Shown here one piece after another: positions 25,482 to 36,099 of a stretch of 64,000 bases of DNA. The notes under the pieces were generated by a model. It was not told the origin of the DNA and searched no databases. It worked only from the letters and a program-made list of their open reading frames with translations. The stretch lies in NCBI GenBank assembly GCA_017554105.1, contig JAFZIY010000026.1:148228-212227 (forward strand). The letters are read 5' to 3'. How positions within the stretch are numbered: the stretch's first letter is position 1; each line of letters begins with the position of its first letter. The translations under genes and the position numbers were made by a program. This DNA comes from Prevotella sp. (lineage in GTDB: Bacteria > Bacteroidota > Bacteroidia > Bacteroidales > Bacteroidaceae).

Positions 25482-26819
25482 TTAGTAGGCTGCTACACCG
25501 CCATGCTGACGCTTGGTGCCCGAGTTGAGCAGACCGTCATAGTGACGCATGAGCAGGCGGCTCTCTATCTGTTGCAGTGTGTCGATTACCACACCTACAA
25601 GAATCAGCAGTGAGGTACCTCCGAAGAACTGTGCGAAAGAGTCCTGCACGTTCAAGTAGCCTGCAAGAGCTGGCATAATGGCGATGAACGCAATGAACAG
25701 AGAGCCTGGCAATGTGATGCGTGACATCACGGTGTCGATGAACTCTGCGGTTGGCTTACCTGGCTTTACACCTGGAATGAAACCATTGTTGCGCTTCATG
25801 TCCTCTGCCATCTGAGTAGGATTCAACGTGATAGCTGTATAGAAATAGGTGAATGCAATGATGAGGATTGCGAACACCAGGTTATACAGGAAACTACGGT
25901 GATCCATAAGGTTACGCATTACGTATCCTGGCTCGCTGATGTAGTTGATAATTGTCAGCGGGATGAACATCAAAGCCTGAGCAAAGATGATAGGCATCAC
26001 GTTGGCAGCGAACAACTTCAGTGGGATGTACTGACGTGCACCACCATACTGCTTGTTTCCTACGAGCCTCTTGGCATACTGAACAGGCACCTTGCGTGTA
26101 CCCTGAACGAGGAGGATGGCAAGACAAACTACGACATACAGAATGAGAATCTCGATGATGAACATCACCAATCCACCACCTGTGATGGCAGTGAATCGAG
26201 AGCTCACCTCCTGGATGAACGCCTGTGGAAGACGGGCGATGATACCAATCATAATGATTATCGAGACACCATTTCCAATGCCCTTATCTGTTATGCGCTC
26301 TCCAAGCCAGAGAATGAACATACTGCCGGCAGCAAGAATTATCGTACCAACGATGATGAAATAATTCCATGAGATACCGGTAGCAAGTGCACCAGCTGAC
26401 TGTACACGGAGGTTGATGAGGTAAGAAGGAGCCTGGAACAGGAGAATACCTACGGTGAGGATTCTGGTGTACCACTGTATCTTCTTACGTCCACTCTCAC
26501 CTTCACGCTGCATCTTCTGGAAATAAGGCACAGCGACAGCGAGCAACTGCATAACGATAGAAGCCGAGATGTACGGCATGATTCCCAGCGCGAAGATTGA
26601 AGCGTGGGAGAATGCTCCACCTGAGAATGCGTCGAGGAGGGACATCAAACCACCAGCTGTCTGTGAATGCAGGTTCTCAAGCTCGGCAGGGTTGATGCCG
26701 GGAAGCACCACGAACGAGCCGAAACGATAGATTGCAATAAACAGGATGGTGATGAGGATACGCTCGCGCAGATCCTCTACCTTCCAGCAATTCTTCAGGT
26801 ACTCAATAAACTTTTTCAT
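25482..26819 (-). CDS. secY: Protein translocase subunit SecY
   Basis: 445 residues with about ten transmembrane helices. Hallmarks include FIAIYRFGSFVVLPGINP, FSGGAFSHASIFALGIMPYISASI and the cytoplasmic-loop segment RITDKGIGNGVSIIIM. It is the channel of the Sec translocon with SecE (62071-62262 in this window). It is followed by map and preceded by rplO (6 bp), the spc operon order. Confidence 0.98.
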   Translation of the reverse strand: MKKFIEYLKNCWKVEDLRERILITILFIAIYRFGSFVVLPGINPAELENLHSQTAGGLMSLLDAFSGGAFSHASIFALGIMPYISASIVMQLLAVAVPYFQKMQREGESGRKKIQWYTRILTVGILLFQAPSYLINLRVQSAGALATGISWNYFIIVGTIILAAGSMFILWLGERITDKGIGNGVSIIIMIGIIARLPQAFIQEVSSRFTAITGGGLVMFIIEILILYVVVCLAILLVQGTRKVPVQYAKRLVGNKQYGGARQYIPLKLFAANVMPIIFAQALMFIPLTIINYISEPGYVMRNLMDHRSFLYNLVFAILIIAFTYFYTAITLNPTQMAEDMKRNNGFIPGVKPGKPTAEFIDTVMSRITLPGSLFIAFIAIMPALAGYLNVQDSFAQFFGGTSLLILVGVVIDTLQQIESRLLMRHYDGLLNSGTKRQHGGVAAY

Positions 26820-26825
26820 TTAAGA

Positions 26826-27272
26826 TTAGATTATATTTGTGTTACCACCTGCTGCCTTTATAGCCTCTTCAGCAGTTTTAGAGAAAGCGTTAGCTTCAAC
26901 GTCGATCTTTGCTTTCAGTTCGCCGTTGCCAAGAACCTTAACAAGCTCCTTACCGTTGGTCAATCCCGCCTCAACAAGCTCCTTGATACCGATCTTTGTG
27001 AGGTTCTTCTCCTCTGCGAGCTTCTGAAGAGTTGACAGGTTCACTGCAAAGTACTCCTTGTGGTTGATGTTCTTGAAGCCTGACTTCGGAACACGGCGCT
27101 GCAGTGGCATCTGACCACCCTCGAATCCAATCTTTCTCTTATAACCAGAACGAGCCTTGGCACCCTTGTGTCCACGGGTTGAAGTGCCACCCAGACCTGA
27201 GCCTGGACCGCGACCGATACGACGGCGAGAGTGTGTAGAGCCTGCTGCTGGCTTTAAACTATTTAATTTCAT
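26826..27272 (-). CDS. rplO: Ribosomal protein uL15
   Basis: 148 residues. It starts [20 protein letters not shown] and continues [21 protein letters not shown], the Gly/Arg-rich uL15 N-terminus; [17 protein letters not shown] also fits. It is a late-assembly 50S protein, directly upstream of secY. Confidence 0.98.
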   Translation of the reverse strand: MKLNSLKPAAGSTHSRRRIGRGPGSGLGGTSTRGHKGAKARSGYKRKIGFEGGQMPLQRRVPKSGFKNINHKEYFAVNLSTLQKLAEEKNLTKIGIKELVEAGLTNGKELVKVLGNGELKAKIDVEANAFSKTAEEAIKAAGGNTNII

Positions 27273-27306
27273 AATTTATTGACTGTTTAAACGTTAGACT
27301 GTTTGT

Positions 27307-27483
27307 TTACTCTACGATGGTTACCAGATGGTGAACCTTGCGTATCATTCCACGGAGAGAGGGAGTGTCCTCGCGCTCTACAACCTGAGAGATTCTGTGC
27401 AGACCGAGCGACTCGAGAGTACGTTTCTGGTCGATGGGAGCACCAATCTTGCTTTTAATCTGCTTGATTTTTACTGTTGCCAT
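27307..27483 (-). CDS. rpmD: Ribosomal protein uL30
   Basis: A 58-residue frame (MATVKIKQIKSKIGAP ... RTLESLGLHRISQ ... VHHLVTIVE) in the rpsE-rplO gap, matching uL30 in sequence and length. It ends 34 bp before rplO and starts 19 bp after rpsE. Confidence 0.95.
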   Translation of the reverse strand: MATVKIKQIKSKIGAPIDQKRTLESLGLHRISQVVEREDTPSLRGMIRKVHHLVTIVE

Positions 27484-27502
27484 ACTAAAAACCTCCTAAG
27501 TT

Positions 27503-28018
27503 TTAACCGTTAAACACTTTGTTCATATCAATGCCGCGCATTCCTGCTACAGTATATGCATCGCGTACCTGGCTCAGTGCCAGGATAGTAGCCTTAACCA
27601 GATTGTGAGGGTTAGAAGAACCCTTGCTCTTAGCGAGCACGTCCTTAATACCAACACTCTCCAGAACGGCACGCATAGCACCACCGGCAACAAGTCCGGT
27701 ACCGGCAGCTGCCGGCTTCAGGAATACTTGAGCACCGCCGAAGCGAGCCTCTATCTCATGAGGAATAGTGCCCTTCAGCACTGGAACCTTAACAAGGTTC
27801 TTCTTTGCAGCCTCTGTACCCTTGGCGATGGCAGAGGTAACTTCACCTGCCTTGCCCAGTCCCCAGCCGATAACGCCATTGCCGTCGCCGACAACAACGA
27901 TTGCTGCGAATGTGAAGGTGCGACCACCCTTTGTTACCTTTGTAACACGGTTAATAGCAACCAGACGGTCTTTCAACTCAACGTCACTATTTATCTTAAC
28001 TTTATTATTCATTGCCAT
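27503..28018 (-). CDS. rpsE: Ribosomal protein uS5
   Basis: 171 residues. [21 protein letters not shown] and [20 protein letters not shown] belong to the dsRNA-binding-like N-domain, and [25 protein letters not shown] to the C-domain. It is a 30S protein at the mRNA entry site. Met1 or Met3 could be the start. Confidence 0.98.
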   Translation of the reverse strand: MAMNNKVKINSDVELKDRLVAINRVTKVTKGGRTFTFAAIVVVGDGNGVIGWGLGKAGEVTSAIAKGTEAAKKNLVKVPVLKGTIPHEIEARFGGAQVFLKPAAAGTGLVAGGAMRAVLESVGIKDVLAKSKGSSNPHNLVKATILALSQVRDAYTVAGMRGIDMNKVFNG

Positions 28019-28027
28019 AATAATCTT

Positions 28028-28372
28028 TTAGAAATTAAGTCCACCTTTACGGGCACCGTCTGCCAATTCCTTAACACGTCCGTGATAGAGATATCCATTA
28101 CGGTCGAACACAACCATAGAGATGCCTGCCTCCTTTGCCTTCTCAGCGAGCATTTCGCCCACCTTGGCTGCCTGCTCCTTCTTAGGGAGTTTCTCCAAGC
28201 CCAGTGAAGAGGCGGAGCAAAGAGTCTGACCAGTCAAATCATTGATAACCTGTGCGTAGATCTGCTTGTTGCTGCGGAAAACGCTCAGGCGGGGACGCTC
28301 AGCAGTCCCGTTCACGTTCTTGCGAATTCTGAACTTTATCTTAATTCGTCTTTCTACTTTCTTTGTTGTCAT
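28028..28372 (-). CDS. rplR: Ribosomal protein uL18
   Basis: 114 residues. [29 protein letters not shown] and [19 protein letters not shown] are the uL18 termini. It binds 5S rRNA in the central protuberance. Spacing is 9 bp to rpsE and 20 bp to rplF. Confidence 0.98.
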   Translation of the reverse strand: MTTKKVERRIKIKFRIRKNVNGTAERPRLSVFRSNKQIYAQVINDLTGQTLCSASSLGLEKLPKKEQAAKVGEMLAEKAKEAGISMVVFDRNGYLYHGRVKELADGARKGGLNF

Positions 28373-28392
28373 AATAGTAAAATCAATTAAAA

Positions 28393-28959
28393 TTACTTAG
28401 CAGAAGCCGACTTACCAGACTTTCTGCGGATAACCTCGCCTTTGAACAGGATACCCTTGCCCTTGTATGGCTCAGGCATACGGAAAGAACGAATTTTAGC
28501 ACATATGAGTCCGAGCAACTCCTTATCGCAAGACTCTAATATAATCTGAGGGTTCTGGTTACGCTCCGACTTTGTCTCAACCTTTACTTCCTTTGGAAGC
28601 TGGAGGAAAATCGGGTGGGTGTAACCGAGCTGGAACTCGATGATATTACCCTGGTTAGAAACGCGGTAACCCACACCTACGAGCTCAAGTTCCTTCTTGT
28701 AGCCTTCGCTTACGCCGACAACCATGTTGTTAACGAGCGCACGGTACAGACCATGGAACGCGTTTTTCTGCTTGTAGTTAACCGGGCTATTCTCATCAAC
28801 CTCGAAAACTATCTGACCATCTTCCATCTTCATGATGATAGAAGAATCTACCTTCTGTGAAAGTTCACCCTTTGGACCCTTTACGGTAACAATACCGTCG
28901 TTCTGAGTAATGGTAACTCCTGCAGGGATAGCTATTGGCAATTTACCTATTCTTGACAT
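28393..28959 (-). CDS. rplF: Ribosomal protein uL6
   Basis: 188 residues. [15 protein letters not shown] and VKGPKGEL begin the first of two uL6 folds; [24 protein letters not shown] ends the second. It lies at the factor-binding side of the 50S subunit. Confidence 0.98.
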   Translation of the reverse strand: MSRIGKLPIAIPAGVTITQNDGIVTVKGPKGELSQKVDSSIIMKMEDGQIVFEVDENSPVNYKQKNAFHGLYRALVNNMVVGVSEGYKKELELVGVGYRVSNQGNIIEFQLGYTHPIFLQLPKEVKVETKSERNQNPQIILESCDKELLGLICAKIRSFRMPEPYKGKGILFKGEVIRRKSGKSASAK

Positions 28960-28975
28960 CTTAAGCCCTCCCTAA

Positions 28976-29371
28976 TTAATAAACGTAGCAAAGAACCTCA
29001 CCGCCAATCTTCTGGGCAGCAGCCTCTTTGTCAGTCATTACACCTTTAGACGTGGATATGATTGCGATACCCAGTCCGTTAATTACTCTCGGCATGTCCT
29101 TGTAACCAGTGTACTTGCGAAGACCTGGTGTTGACACTCTCTTGAGGACGCGGATGGCGTTCTCCTTTGTCTTGGGATTGTACTTCAGGGCAACCTTGAT
29201 AGTACCCTGAGGACCGTCATCCACGAACTTGTAGTTCAGGATGTAACCCTTCTCGAAGAGGATCTTGGTGATCTCTTTCTTCAAGTTTGAAGCTGGTACT
29301 TCCACAACACGGTGATTAGCCATGATTGCGTTTCTCAACCTCGTCAGATAATCTGCTATTGGATCTGTCAT
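28976..29371 (-). CDS. rpsH: Ribosomal protein uS8
   Basis: The family start MTDPIADYLTRLRNAI fixes the ATG at 29371 although the frame is open 13 codons further; this gives 131 residues. ISTSKGVMTDKEAAAQKIGGEVLCYVY is the uS8 C-terminus. In E. coli uS8 is the spc operon repressor. No matching mRNA site is identified here. Confidence 0.97.
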   Translation of the reverse strand: MTDPIADYLTRLRNAIMANHRVVEVPASNLKKEITKILFEKGYILNYKFVDDGPQGTIKVALKYNPKTKENAIRVLKRVSTPGLRKYTGYKDMPRVINGLGIAIISTSKGVMTDKEAAAQKIGGEVLCYVY

Positions 29372-29430
29372 AAAATATAAAATGTTAATTAATCGGGACT
29401 GCCCCGACAATATTAAAAACTATTTCTTTC

Positions 29431-29733
29431 TTACCAGCTTGCCTTCTTTACTCCAGGGATGAGACCTGCCGAAGCCATCTCACGGAACTGGATACGAGAA
29501 AGACCGAACTGGCGGATATATCCCTTTGGACGACCTGTTATCTTGCAACGGTTGTGCAGACGGATAGGATTGGCGTTCTTAGGGATGCTCTGCAATTTGC
29601 GAGCTGCCTCGTAAGCTTCTGAAGGATCCTCAGTAGTAGCGATGATCTTCTTCAGGGCTGCACGTTTCTCAGCATAGCGAGCCACGAGTTTGGCGCGCTT
29701 CACCTCGCGGGCCTTCATTGATTCTTTTGCCAT
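29431..29733 (-). CDS. rpsN: Ribosomal protein uS14 (zinc-free long form)
   Basis: 100 residues. [21 protein letters not shown] is the uS14 core. The C-x-x-C zinc pairs of the short form are absent, so this is the C-minus long type. It lies 5 bp after rplE and 59 bp before rpsH. Confidence 0.97.
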   Translation of the reverse strand: MAKESMKAREVKRAKLVARYAEKRAALKKIIATTEDPSEAYEAARKLQSIPKNANPIRLHNRCKITGRPKGYIRQFGLSRIQFREMASAGLIPGVKKASW

Positions 29734-29738
29734 ATCTC

Positions 29739-30293
29739 TTAATCTTTTTTAGCGTTCTTGAATGGAAGACCGAAAGCCTTGAGCAGTGCAAAACCTTCCT
29801 CGTCGGTCTTGGCCGATGTAACGAAGGTGATGTTCATACCCTGAATACGGTCGATAGTATCAATGTTAATCTCTGGGAAGATGATCTGCTCCTGAATACC
29901 AAGAGTGTAGTTGCCACGTCCGTCGAACTTGCTCTCGATACCCTTGAAGTCGCGGATACGAGGAAGAGCCACGCGCACGAGCTTCTCAAGGAACTCATAC
30001 ATACGCTCACGGCGCAGTGTAACCATAACGCCGATAGGCATCTTCTTACGGAGCTTGAAGTTTGCTATATCCTTCTTAGAATAAGTAGCAACAGCCTTCT
30101 GTCCGGTAATTGCAGAAATCTCATTGATGGCTACGTCAACAATCTTCTTGTCCTGAGTAGCGTCACCCAGACCCTGGTTAACAACAATCTTCTTAAGTAC
30201 AGGAACCTGCATCTTAGAAGTGTAGTTGAACTGCTTCTCAAGTGCCGGAGCGATTTGCTCGTTATACACTTTCTTTAATTGTGCTGTATCCAT
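29739..30293 (-). CDS. rplE: Ribosomal protein uL5
   Basis: 184 residues. [35 protein letters not shown] and PRIRDFKGI are conserved uL5 blocks. It binds 5S rRNA. Its ATG overlaps the rplX stop by one base (TAATG), indicating translational coupling. Confidence 0.98.
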   Translation of the reverse strand: MDTAQLKKVYNEQIAPALEKQFNYTSKMQVPVLKKIVVNQGLGDATQDKKIVDVAINEISAITGQKAVATYSKKDIANFKLRKKMPIGVMVTLRRERMYEFLEKLVRVALPRIRDFKGIESKFDGRGNYTLGIQEQIIFPEINIDTIDRIQGMNITFVTSAKTDEEGFALLKAFGLPFKNAKKD

Positions 30294-30613
30294 TATTTGA
30301 TTTCCTCCCCTGACTTTTTAGCGATGCGAACCTTCTTGCCATCCTCGTTGATCTTGATGGCTACACGGGTGGCCTTGCCACTCTTAGGATCGATCAGACT
30401 TAAATTTGAGATATGTATGGGTGCCTCAATCTTGATGATGCCTCCCTGAGGGTTCTTGGCGCTCGGCTTTGTGCTCTTGGAAACCATATTCCAGCCTTCC
30501 ACGATAGCCTTCTGCTCTTTAACCAAGACTTTGAGGACCTTACCCTTCTGACCTTTGTCCTTGCCAGCGAGGATGATTACCTCATCACCTTTCTTTATAT
30601 GTAACTTCGTCAT
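30293..30613 (-). CDS. rplX: Ribosomal protein uL24
   Basis: 106 residues with a KOW motif ([20 protein letters not shown]). It initiates 50S assembly. It overlaps rplE by one base and lies 23 bp from rplN. Confidence 0.98.
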   Translation of the reverse strand: MTKLHIKKGDEVIILAGKDKGQKGKVLKVLVKEQKAIVEGWNMVSKSTKPSAKNPQGGIIKIEAPIHISNLSLIDPKSGKATRVAIKINEDGKKVRIAKKSGEEIK

Positions 30614-30636
30614 TACTTATTTACCTTTTAAAATTA

Positions 30637-31002
30637 TTAAAGAACCTCAGGTGCGAGAGACACGACTTTCATGTTCACGGCACGGAGCTCACGTGCTACA
30701 GGACCGAAGATACGGCTGCCGCGGAGCTCACCGGCATTGTTCAGAAGCACACAGGCATTGTCGTCGAAGCGGATGTAAGAGCCATCAGCACGGCGTACTT
30801 CCTTCTTTGTGCGAACAACCAAAGCCTTTGATACTGCACCCTTTTTAACGTCACTTGTAGGAATAGCGTTCTTGATAGCGACTACTATGATGTCGCCCAC
30901 GCTTGCATAACGGCGGCGGGTTCCACCTAACACGCGAATGCAGAGAGCCTCGCGTGCGCCGCTGTTGTCAGCTACTGTAAGTCTTGATTCAACTTGTATC
31001 AT
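30637..31002 (-). CDS. rplN: Ribosomal protein uL14
   Basis: 121 residues. [20 protein letters not shown] and [19 protein letters not shown] identify it. The C-terminus [16 protein letters not shown] is complete. It is an intersubunit-bridge protein, 2 bp behind rpsQ. Confidence 0.98.
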   Translation of the reverse strand: MIQVESRLTVADNSGAREALCIRVLGGTRRRYASVGDIIVVAIKNAIPTSDVKKGAVSKALVVRTKKEVRRADGSYIRFDDNACVLLNNAGELRGSRIFGPVARELRAVNMKVVSLAPEVL

Positions 31003-31004
31003 AA

Positions 31005-31262
31005 TTACTTAGCTTTTTCGATTATTGAAACTAATCTCCACCTCTTAGTCTTAGAAAGAGGACGGGTCTCCATGATAAGCACTGTATCGCCTACATTTGC
31101 CTCATTCTTCTCGTCATGTGCATGATACTTCTTGGTCTTCTGCACAAACTTACCGTAGATCGGGTGCTTCTCCTTGAACTTGGATGCAATAACAATGGTT
31201 TTATCCATCTTGTTGCTGATAACGACACCCTGTCTTGTTTTTCTTAAATTTCTTGTTTCCAT
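31005..31262 (-). CDS. rpsQ: Ribosomal protein uS17
   Basis: The family N-terminus [14 protein letters not shown] places the start at 31262, giving 85 residues. A Met three codons upstream, right after the rpmC stop, is possible. [21 protein letters not shown] and [14 protein letters not shown] are typical. It is an early 16S-binding protein. Confidence 0.95.
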   Translation of the reverse strand: METRNLRKTRQGVVISNKMDKTIVIASKFKEKHPIYGKFVQKTKKYHAHDEKNEANVGDTVLIMETRPLSKTKRWRLVSIIEKAK

Positions 31263-31273
31263 CTGGACCATTG

Positions 31274-31468
31274 TTATTTATTAAGTTCTCTCTGATGTAA
31301 TTCAGTCTTCATACGTGCTATGTCACGACGAACGAGCTTAATCTGAGATGGGTTCTCCAGAGGAGTGATTGCATGGTTAAGCTTCATCTGGTGAAGTTTA
31401 GCAACCTCAGCGTCGATGCGCTCTTGGAGCTCTTTGGTCTCGAGTTCTCTAATTTCCTTGTTTTTCAT
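31274..31468 (-). CDS. rpmC: Ribosomal protein uL29
   Basis: 64 residues, all helical: [22 protein letters not shown] and [12 protein letters not shown]. It lies at the polypeptide exit site. Spacing is 5 bp from rplP. Confidence 0.97.
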   Translation of the reverse strand: MKNKEIRELETKELQERIDAEVAKLHQMKLNHAITPLENPSQIKLVRRDIARMKTELHQRELNK

Positions 31469-31473
31469 CTTTC

Positions 31474-31902
31474 TTAAGCGTTTTTATCGTAATCACGTCT
31501 AACAACAAACTTTGTCTTAACAGGCAGTTTCTGAGCACCAAGGCGGAGTGCCTCCTTGGCAACGTCGAAAGGAACGCCCTCTACTTCGAAGAGAATGCGA
31601 CCCGGTGTGACCGGAGCCACCCAACCAGCGGGATCTCCCTTACCCTTACCCATGCGGACATCGGCAGGCTTGCGGGTGATTGGCTTGTCCGGGAAGATGC
31701 GAATCCAGACCTGACCTTCGCGCTGCATGTAACGGTTGATGGCAACGCGGGCAGCCTCTAACTGTCGGCTGTCGAGCCACTTGGCGTCAAGAGTCTTGAT
31801 GCCGAAGGAGCCGAAAGCCAGCTGTGTACCTCTGTGGGCGTTGCCTTTGTTGCCACGTCCATCTTGAGGTCTTCTATATTTTACTCTTTTTGGCTGTAAC
31901 AT
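31474..31902 (-). CDS. rplP: Ribosomal protein uL16
   Basis: 142 residues. [21 protein letters not shown], the Arg-rich [21 protein letters not shown] and [15 protein letters not shown] are hallmark segments. It sits near the peptidyl-transferase and A sites. Confidence 0.98.
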   Translation of the reverse strand: MLQPKRVKYRRPQDGRGNKGNAHRGTQLAFGSFGIKTLDAKWLDSRQLEAARVAINRYMQREGQVWIRIFPDKPITRKPADVRMGKGKGDPAGWVAPVTPGRILFEVEGVPFDVAKEALRLGAQKLPVKTKFVVRRDYDKNA

Positions 31903-31916
31903 GATGATTCCTTAAT

Positions 31917-32651
31917 TTAACGGTTATTGTTTCTCTTGCGATTACCGCGACCACCGGGGCGGCCACCATTGTTACCACGTCCGCCATTGCCCTTCTCCTG
32001 AGAGAAGTTAGGAGCGAGGTCACGATTCTCGTAAACTTCGCCGCGGCAAATCCAGACCTTAATGCCCAGCAGGCCAACCTTTGTCAGGGCCTCAGCCTGG
32101 CAGTAATCGATATCGGCACGGAATGTGTGCAGTGGGGTACGACCCTCCTTGTACATCTCCTTGCGTGCCATTTCAGCGCCGTTCAGACGGCCAGTGATTT
32201 GAACCTTGATACCCTCGGCACCTGCGCGCATCGTGTTGGCGATAGCCTGCTTGATGGCGCGGCGGTAAGCAATCTTACCCTCCACCTGGCGAGCGATGTT
32301 GTTAGCAACGATTGTTGCGTCGAGCTCAGGTTTCTTCACTTCATAGATGTTAATCTGAATCTCCTTATCATAAAGTTTCTTCAGTTCTTCCTTCAGTTTG
32401 TCAACGTCTTGACCACCTTTACCAATAACGATACCCGGACGGGCAGTGCAGATGGTAATAGTCACCAGCTTCAGTGTACGCTCGATAACGATGCGTGACA
32501 CCATAGCCTTCTCCAGACGCTTGTTCAGATACTTGCGGATTTGCTGGTCTTCAACCAGGTTGTCACCGAAGCTTTTACCTCCGAACCAGTTCGAGTCCCA
32601 ACCGCGGATAATACCCAGGCGGTTGCTTATTGGATTAACTTTCTGTCCCAT
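31917..32651 (-). CDS. rpsC: Ribosomal protein uS3 with Gly/Arg/Asn-rich tail
   Basis: 244 residues. A KH domain ([21 protein letters not shown]) and the C-domain ([25 protein letters not shown]) are intact. The last 30 residues ([20 protein letters not shown]) are low-complexity and resemble an RGG tail. It forms part of the mRNA entry channel. It lies 14 bp upstream of rplP. Confidence 0.98.
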   Translation of the reverse strand: MGQKVNPISNRLGIIRGWDSNWFGGKSFGDNLVEDQQIRKYLNKRLEKAMVSRIVIERTLKLVTITICTARPGIVIGKGGQDVDKLKEELKKLYDKEIQINIYEVKKPELDATIVANNIARQVEGKIAYRRAIKQAIANTMRAGAEGIKVQITGRLNGAEMARKEMYKEGRTPLHTFRADIDYCQAEALTKVGLLGIKVWICRGEVYENRDLAPNFSQEKGNGGRGNNGGRPGGRGNRKRNNNR

Positions 32652-32659
32652 TCTGCTTA

Positions 32660-33064
32660 TTAATTTTCTTCGTTAGGTTTAGTATCTACAAATACTGTCA
32701 CGTGGTTGCTGCGCTTGCGGATGCGGTAGCCGCGGCCCTGTGGTGCCGGACGCATACGCTTCATTGTGACGCCTTCATCAACAAAGATACGAGTTACGAA
32801 CAGCTCGCCGTCCTCGGCCTTGCGATCGTTCTTCGTCTCCCAGTTTGTGATGGCAGAGCGGAGCAGCTTCTCAACGTCGATGGCTGCCTTCTTCTTTGAG
32901 AATCGGAGTACGCCGAGAGCACGGTTCACTTCCATGCCGCGTACCATATCTACGACATAGCGCATCTTGCGTGGCGAAGAGGGAACCCCATTCAGCTTAG
33001 CAAAAGACAATGTCTTAAGGGCTTCTTTTCTATTTTCAGCCGCTAATCTTTTTCTTTTTCCCAT
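32660..33064 (-). CDS. rplV: Ribosomal protein uL22
   Basis: 134 residues. [21 protein letters not shown] and the extended loop [22 protein letters not shown] are typical; this loop lines the exit tunnel and is a macrolide-resistance site. No insertion is visible in it. Confidence 0.98.
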   Translation of the reverse strand: MGKRKRLAAENRKEALKTLSFAKLNGVPSSPRKMRYVVDMVRGMEVNRALGVLRFSKKKAAIDVEKLLRSAITNWETKNDRKAEDGELFVTRIFVDEGVTMKRMRPAPQGRGYRIRKRSNHVTVFVDTKPNEEN

Positions 33065-33099
33065 TATTGTTCCTGTTTAAAATGGTTTCTTGCCCTGCA

Positions 33100-33366
33100 T
33101 TATTTCTTATTACCTGCATGGCCGCCGAAGCGACGTGTTGGGGCAAACTCTCCGAGCTTGTGACCAACCATGTTCTCAGTAATGTAAACAGGGATAAATT
33201 TATTTCCGTTATGAACTGCAACAGTATGTCCCACGAAATCGGGGGAAATCATTGAAGCTCTGGCCCATGTCTTAACGACAGTCTTCTTGCCACTCTCATT
33301 CATTGCGAGAACTTTCTTCTCGAGCGACACGTTGATATATGGACCTTTTTTTAATGAACGACTCAT
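33100..33366 (-). CDS. rpsS: Ribosomal protein uS19
   Basis: 88 residues. [19 protein letters not shown] and [13 protein letters not shown] are the family termini. It is a head protein of the 30S subunit, with 35 bp to rplV. Confidence 0.98.
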   Translation of the reverse strand: MSRSLKKGPYINVSLEKKVLAMNESGKKTVVKTWARASMISPDFVGHTVAVHNGNKFIPVYITENMVGHKLGEFAPTRRFGGHAGNKK

Positions 33367-33387
33367 AATTTACTTCAGTTTACTTTG

Positions 33388-34212
33388 TTATTTACTTGCT
33401 CTTGCAATAATGTACTTGTTAGAATGCTTCTTAGGTGCACGTGTCTTCAGACCCTTAGCATACAAGCCCTTGCGTGAACGTGGATGTCCACCGCTCTGGC
33501 GGCCTTCACCACCACCCATTGGGTGATCGTGTGGGTTCATTACAACACCGCGGTTGTGAGGACGACGACCCAACCAGCGTGAGCGACCAGCCTTACCAGA
33601 CTGCTCGAGTGCATGGTCGGCATTACCTACAACACCAACAGTTGCCTTGCAGGCAGAGAGAATCTTGCGAGTCTCGCCTGAAGGAAGCTTAATCACACAA
33701 TAACTGCCTTCACGAGAAGTAAGCTGAGCAAAGTTACCAGCCGAACGAACCAGTTTGGCACCCTGACCAGGACGAAGCTCAATGTTATGAACCACAGTAC
33801 CTACAGGGATGTTAGCAAGAGGAAGAGCATTACCTACCTCAGGAGCAGCATCTGCGCCTGAAAGAAGCTTTGCACCTACCTCAAGTCCGTTAGGAGCAAT
33901 AATGTAACGTTTTTCACCATCAGCATAGAAAAGCAATGCGATGCGAGCCGAACGGTTCGGATCGTACTCGATTGTCTTTACTGTTGCTGGAACACCATCT
34001 TTCTCTCGCTTGAAGTCGATGAGACGATACTTCCGCTTGTGACCGCCACCAATGTAGCGAACAGTCATCTTACCGGTGTTGTTTCGTCCACCGGTAGCGC
34101 GTTTTCCGAATACGAGAGACTTCTCTGGCACGGATGCAGTAATATCCTCGAACGTGCCAATAATCTTGTGTCTTTGACCCGGAGTAACGGGTTTTAATTT
34201 ACGTACTGCCAT
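33388..34212 (-). CDS. rplB: Ribosomal protein uL2
   Basis: 274 residues. [22 protein letters not shown] near the start and [21 protein letters not shown], including the conserved His, near the peptidyl-transferase-proximal end. Normal length and position between rplW and rpsS. Confidence 0.98.
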   Translation of the reverse strand: MAVRKLKPVTPGQRHKIIGTFEDITASVPEKSLVFGKRATGGRNNTGKMTVRYIGGGHKRKYRLIDFKREKDGVPATVKTIEYDPNRSARIALLFYADGEKRYIIAPNGLEVGAKLLSGADAAPEVGNALPLANIPVGTVVHNIELRPGQGAKLVRSAGNFAQLTSREGSYCVIKLPSGETRKILSACKATVGVVGNADHALEQSGKAGRSRWLGRRPHNRGVVMNPHDHPMGGGEGRQSGGHPRSRKGLYAKGLKTRAPKKHSNKYIIARASK

Positions 34213-34219
34213 TTCTTAT

Positions 34220-34513
34220 TTAAATATTGCTATAAAAATCAATAGTGTCGCCCTCCTTAAGAGTAACGATTGCCTTCTTAAACGCTGCCTTCTGACCACG
34301 AATCAGGCCTGCCTTGGTATAGCGGCTTGAACGCTTGCCAGCGTAGCGCATCGTGTTTACGTCAACCACTGTAACGTTATACAGACTCTCAACCTCGCTC
34401 TTTATCTCGAGCTTGTTGGCCTCAGGTTTTACGATGAAGCCGTAGCGGTTAGGGCGCTTGTCTGTAATCTTGGTCATCTTCTCAGTAACCAATGGTTTGA
34501 TTATAAATGCCAT
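34220..34513 (-). CDS. rplW: Ribosomal protein uL23
   Basis: The start at 34513 (MAFIIKPLVTEKMTKI) fits the family better than the Met five codons upstream; this gives 97 residues. NRYGFIVKPEANKLEIKSEVE and VNTMRYAGK are conserved. It is the docking site for trigger factor and SRP at the tunnel exit. Confidence 0.96.
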   Translation of the reverse strand: MAFIIKPLVTEKMTKITDKRPNRYGFIVKPEANKLEIKSEVESLYNVTVVDVNTMRYAGKRSSRYTKAGLIRGQKAAFKKAIVTLKEGDTIDFYSNI

Positions 34514-34528
34514 GTCTGTATCTCCCAA

Positions 34529-35158
34529 TTACTTAGTTAAAACTTCGTCGATAGCCTGCAAAGAACTCTCAGCGATGACGAGAACGTCAGCGTTGAGAAT
34601 CTTGTAAGTGTTGATTGCCGAAGCGGTCATCACTTCTGCTTTCTGCAAGTTACGAGCCGACAAATATACATTTTTCTCAACTTTTGGCAAAACGAGGAGT
34701 ACCTTCTTGTCGTCAACTTTAAGATTTTTAGCAATGTTTATGAAATCTTTAGTTTTTGGAGCCTCCATAGAGAAGTCTTCAACAACGACAATAGCCTCTT
34801 CCTGAGCCTTGTATGAGAGAGCGCTCTTACGAGCGAGAACCTTCACTTTCTTGTTAAGCTTGAAACCGTAGTCACGTGGCTTCGGGCCGAATACGCGGCC
34901 ACCACCCTTAAGCAGCGGAGAGTTGATGTCACCGCGACGTGCACCACCGCTACCCTTCTGACGGATGAGCTTGCGTGTAGAACCTGTGTGCTCGCTGCGT
35001 TCCTTAGCCTTTGCCGTACCCTGGCGCTGGTTAGCGAGGAACTGCTTCACGTCGAGATAAATGACGTGATCGTTAGGTTCAATTCCGAAGATAGATTCGT
35101 TTAACGTAACCTTTCTTCCGGTCTCCTGACCTTTGATGTCTAATACGTTAATTTCCAT
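34529..35158 (-). CDS. rplD: Ribosomal protein uL4
   Basis: 209 residues. [30 protein letters not shown] is the tunnel loop, and [16 protein letters not shown] follows it. In E. coli uL4 represses the S10 operon through its leader. A leader hairpin upstream of rplC (35813-35861) would be the place to look. Its ATG shares one base with the rplC stop. Confidence 0.98.
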   Translation of the reverse strand: MEINVLDIKGQETGRKVTLNESIFGIEPNDHVIYLDVKQFLANQRQGTAKAKERSEHTGSTRKLIRQKGSGGARRGDINSPLLKGGGRVFGPKPRDYGFKLNKKVKVLARKSALSYKAQEEAIVVVEDFSMEAPKTKDFINIAKNLKVDDKKVLLVLPKVEKNVYLSARNLQKAEVMTASAINTYKILNADVLVIAESSLQAIDEVLTK

Positions 35159-35772
35159 TACTTGTTAATTATTACGGTTGAACCATTGCAGCCAGCAACG
35201 CTACCCTTCACGATGAGAAGGTTGCTTTCTGGTAATACCTTTAACACTCTGAGGTTCTGGGTAGTAACCCTGTCACCTCCCATTTGGCCGCCCATGCGCA
35301 TGCCCTTGAACACCTTTGCAGGGTAAGAACAAGCACCGATAGATCCCGGCTTGCGGGCGCGGTCGTCCTGACCGTGTGTACTCTGACCCACACCGCCGAA
35401 TCCGTGACGCTTCATAACACCCTGGAATCCCTTACCCTTAGAGGTACCAACAACGTCAACAAAAGCTGCGTCGCTGAAGATTTCCACAGTGATGGTGTCT
35501 CCGAGGTTTAGCTCCTCGTCAAACTTGAACTCGGCCAAGTGGGCCTTTGGTGTCGTACCGGCCTTCTTGAAGATTCCCAGCATAGGCTTGGTAGTATTCT
35601 TCTCCTTAGCCTCGCCGAAACCTAACTGAACAGCCTTGTAACCGTCCTTTTCAACGGTCTTCACTTGAGTAACAACACAAGGGCCAGCTTCGATAACAGT
35701 GCACGGCACATTCTTACCGTCGGCACTGAAAACGGAAGTCATTCCGATTTTCTTTCCTAATAATCCTGGCAT
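35158..35772 (-). CDS. rplC: Ribosomal protein uL3
   Basis: 204 residues. [12 protein letters not shown] opens it; [32 protein letters not shown] and [12 protein letters not shown] are the core and peptidyl-transferase loop. Here it is the first gene of its transcript. rpsJ, normally just upstream, lies 1.7 kb away with its own terminator, and rplC has a consensus promoter and a leader of about 175 nt. Confidence 0.98.
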   Translation of the reverse strand: MPGLLGKKIGMTSVFSADGKNVPCTVIEAGPCVVTQVKTVEKDGYKAVQLGFGEAKEKNTTKPMLGIFKKAGTTPKAHLAEFKFDEELNLGDTITVEIFSDAAFVDVVGTSKGKGFQGVMKRHGFGGVGQSTHGQDDRARKPGSIGACSYPAKVFKGMRMGGQMGGDRVTTQNLRVLKVLPESNLLIVKGSVAGCNGSTVIINK

Positions 35773-35953
35773 TTCTGTTAAAAATTAAATGATAATATTG
35801 TGAATTCTTTTCTTTTAAGTGCTTTCCTACACCGCTAACGCTCACACAACAGCACTTAAAAAAGAACTCCCCACTTCTTCCCACTTGAAGGTTAAGTTGT
35901 TCTAAATCAGCGTATTGATAGCGTCAAACCAGCGCAATACTCACTTTAGCGGA
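35773..35953 (-). promoter_or_regulatory. Long 5' leader of the rplC-led ribosomal operon
   Basis: The predicted transcript from the promoter at 35954-35986 has a leader of about 175 nt. It contains an 11-bp stem, TTTTAAGTGCT (35813-35823) with AGCACTTAAAA (35851-35861), and a weaker GTATTG/CAATAC pair further up. It is a candidate autoregulatory site. No direct similarity to the E. coli S10 leader is claimed. Confidence 0.5.
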
Positions 35954-35986
35954 TGCAAAGGTACACATTATTAATGACATCGGCAA
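35954..35986 (-). promoter_or_regulatory. Promoter of the rplC-led operon
   Basis: On the minus strand TTG (35986-35984), exactly 20 nt, TACCTTTGCA (35963-35954). One of the best matches in the window. Confidence 0.8.
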
Positions 35987-36055
35987 CTGCACATCCTTCA
36001 AAAACTAAACTTTTAAGATTTTTTATACTTTCAAACCGACGTCAAGCATAAAAAA

Positions 36056-36076
36056 GGGAGACGCATATCGTCTCCC
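36056..36076 (-). terminator. Terminator of the first PepSY-like gene
   Basis: GGGAGACG and CGTCTCCC form an 8-bp stem with a CATAT loop, then a T run on the minus strand. The second PepSY-like gene has the identical hairpin at 36741-36761. Confidence 0.85.
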
Positions 36077-36099
36077 ACTCTTTTTCACCACTCTTGCAC

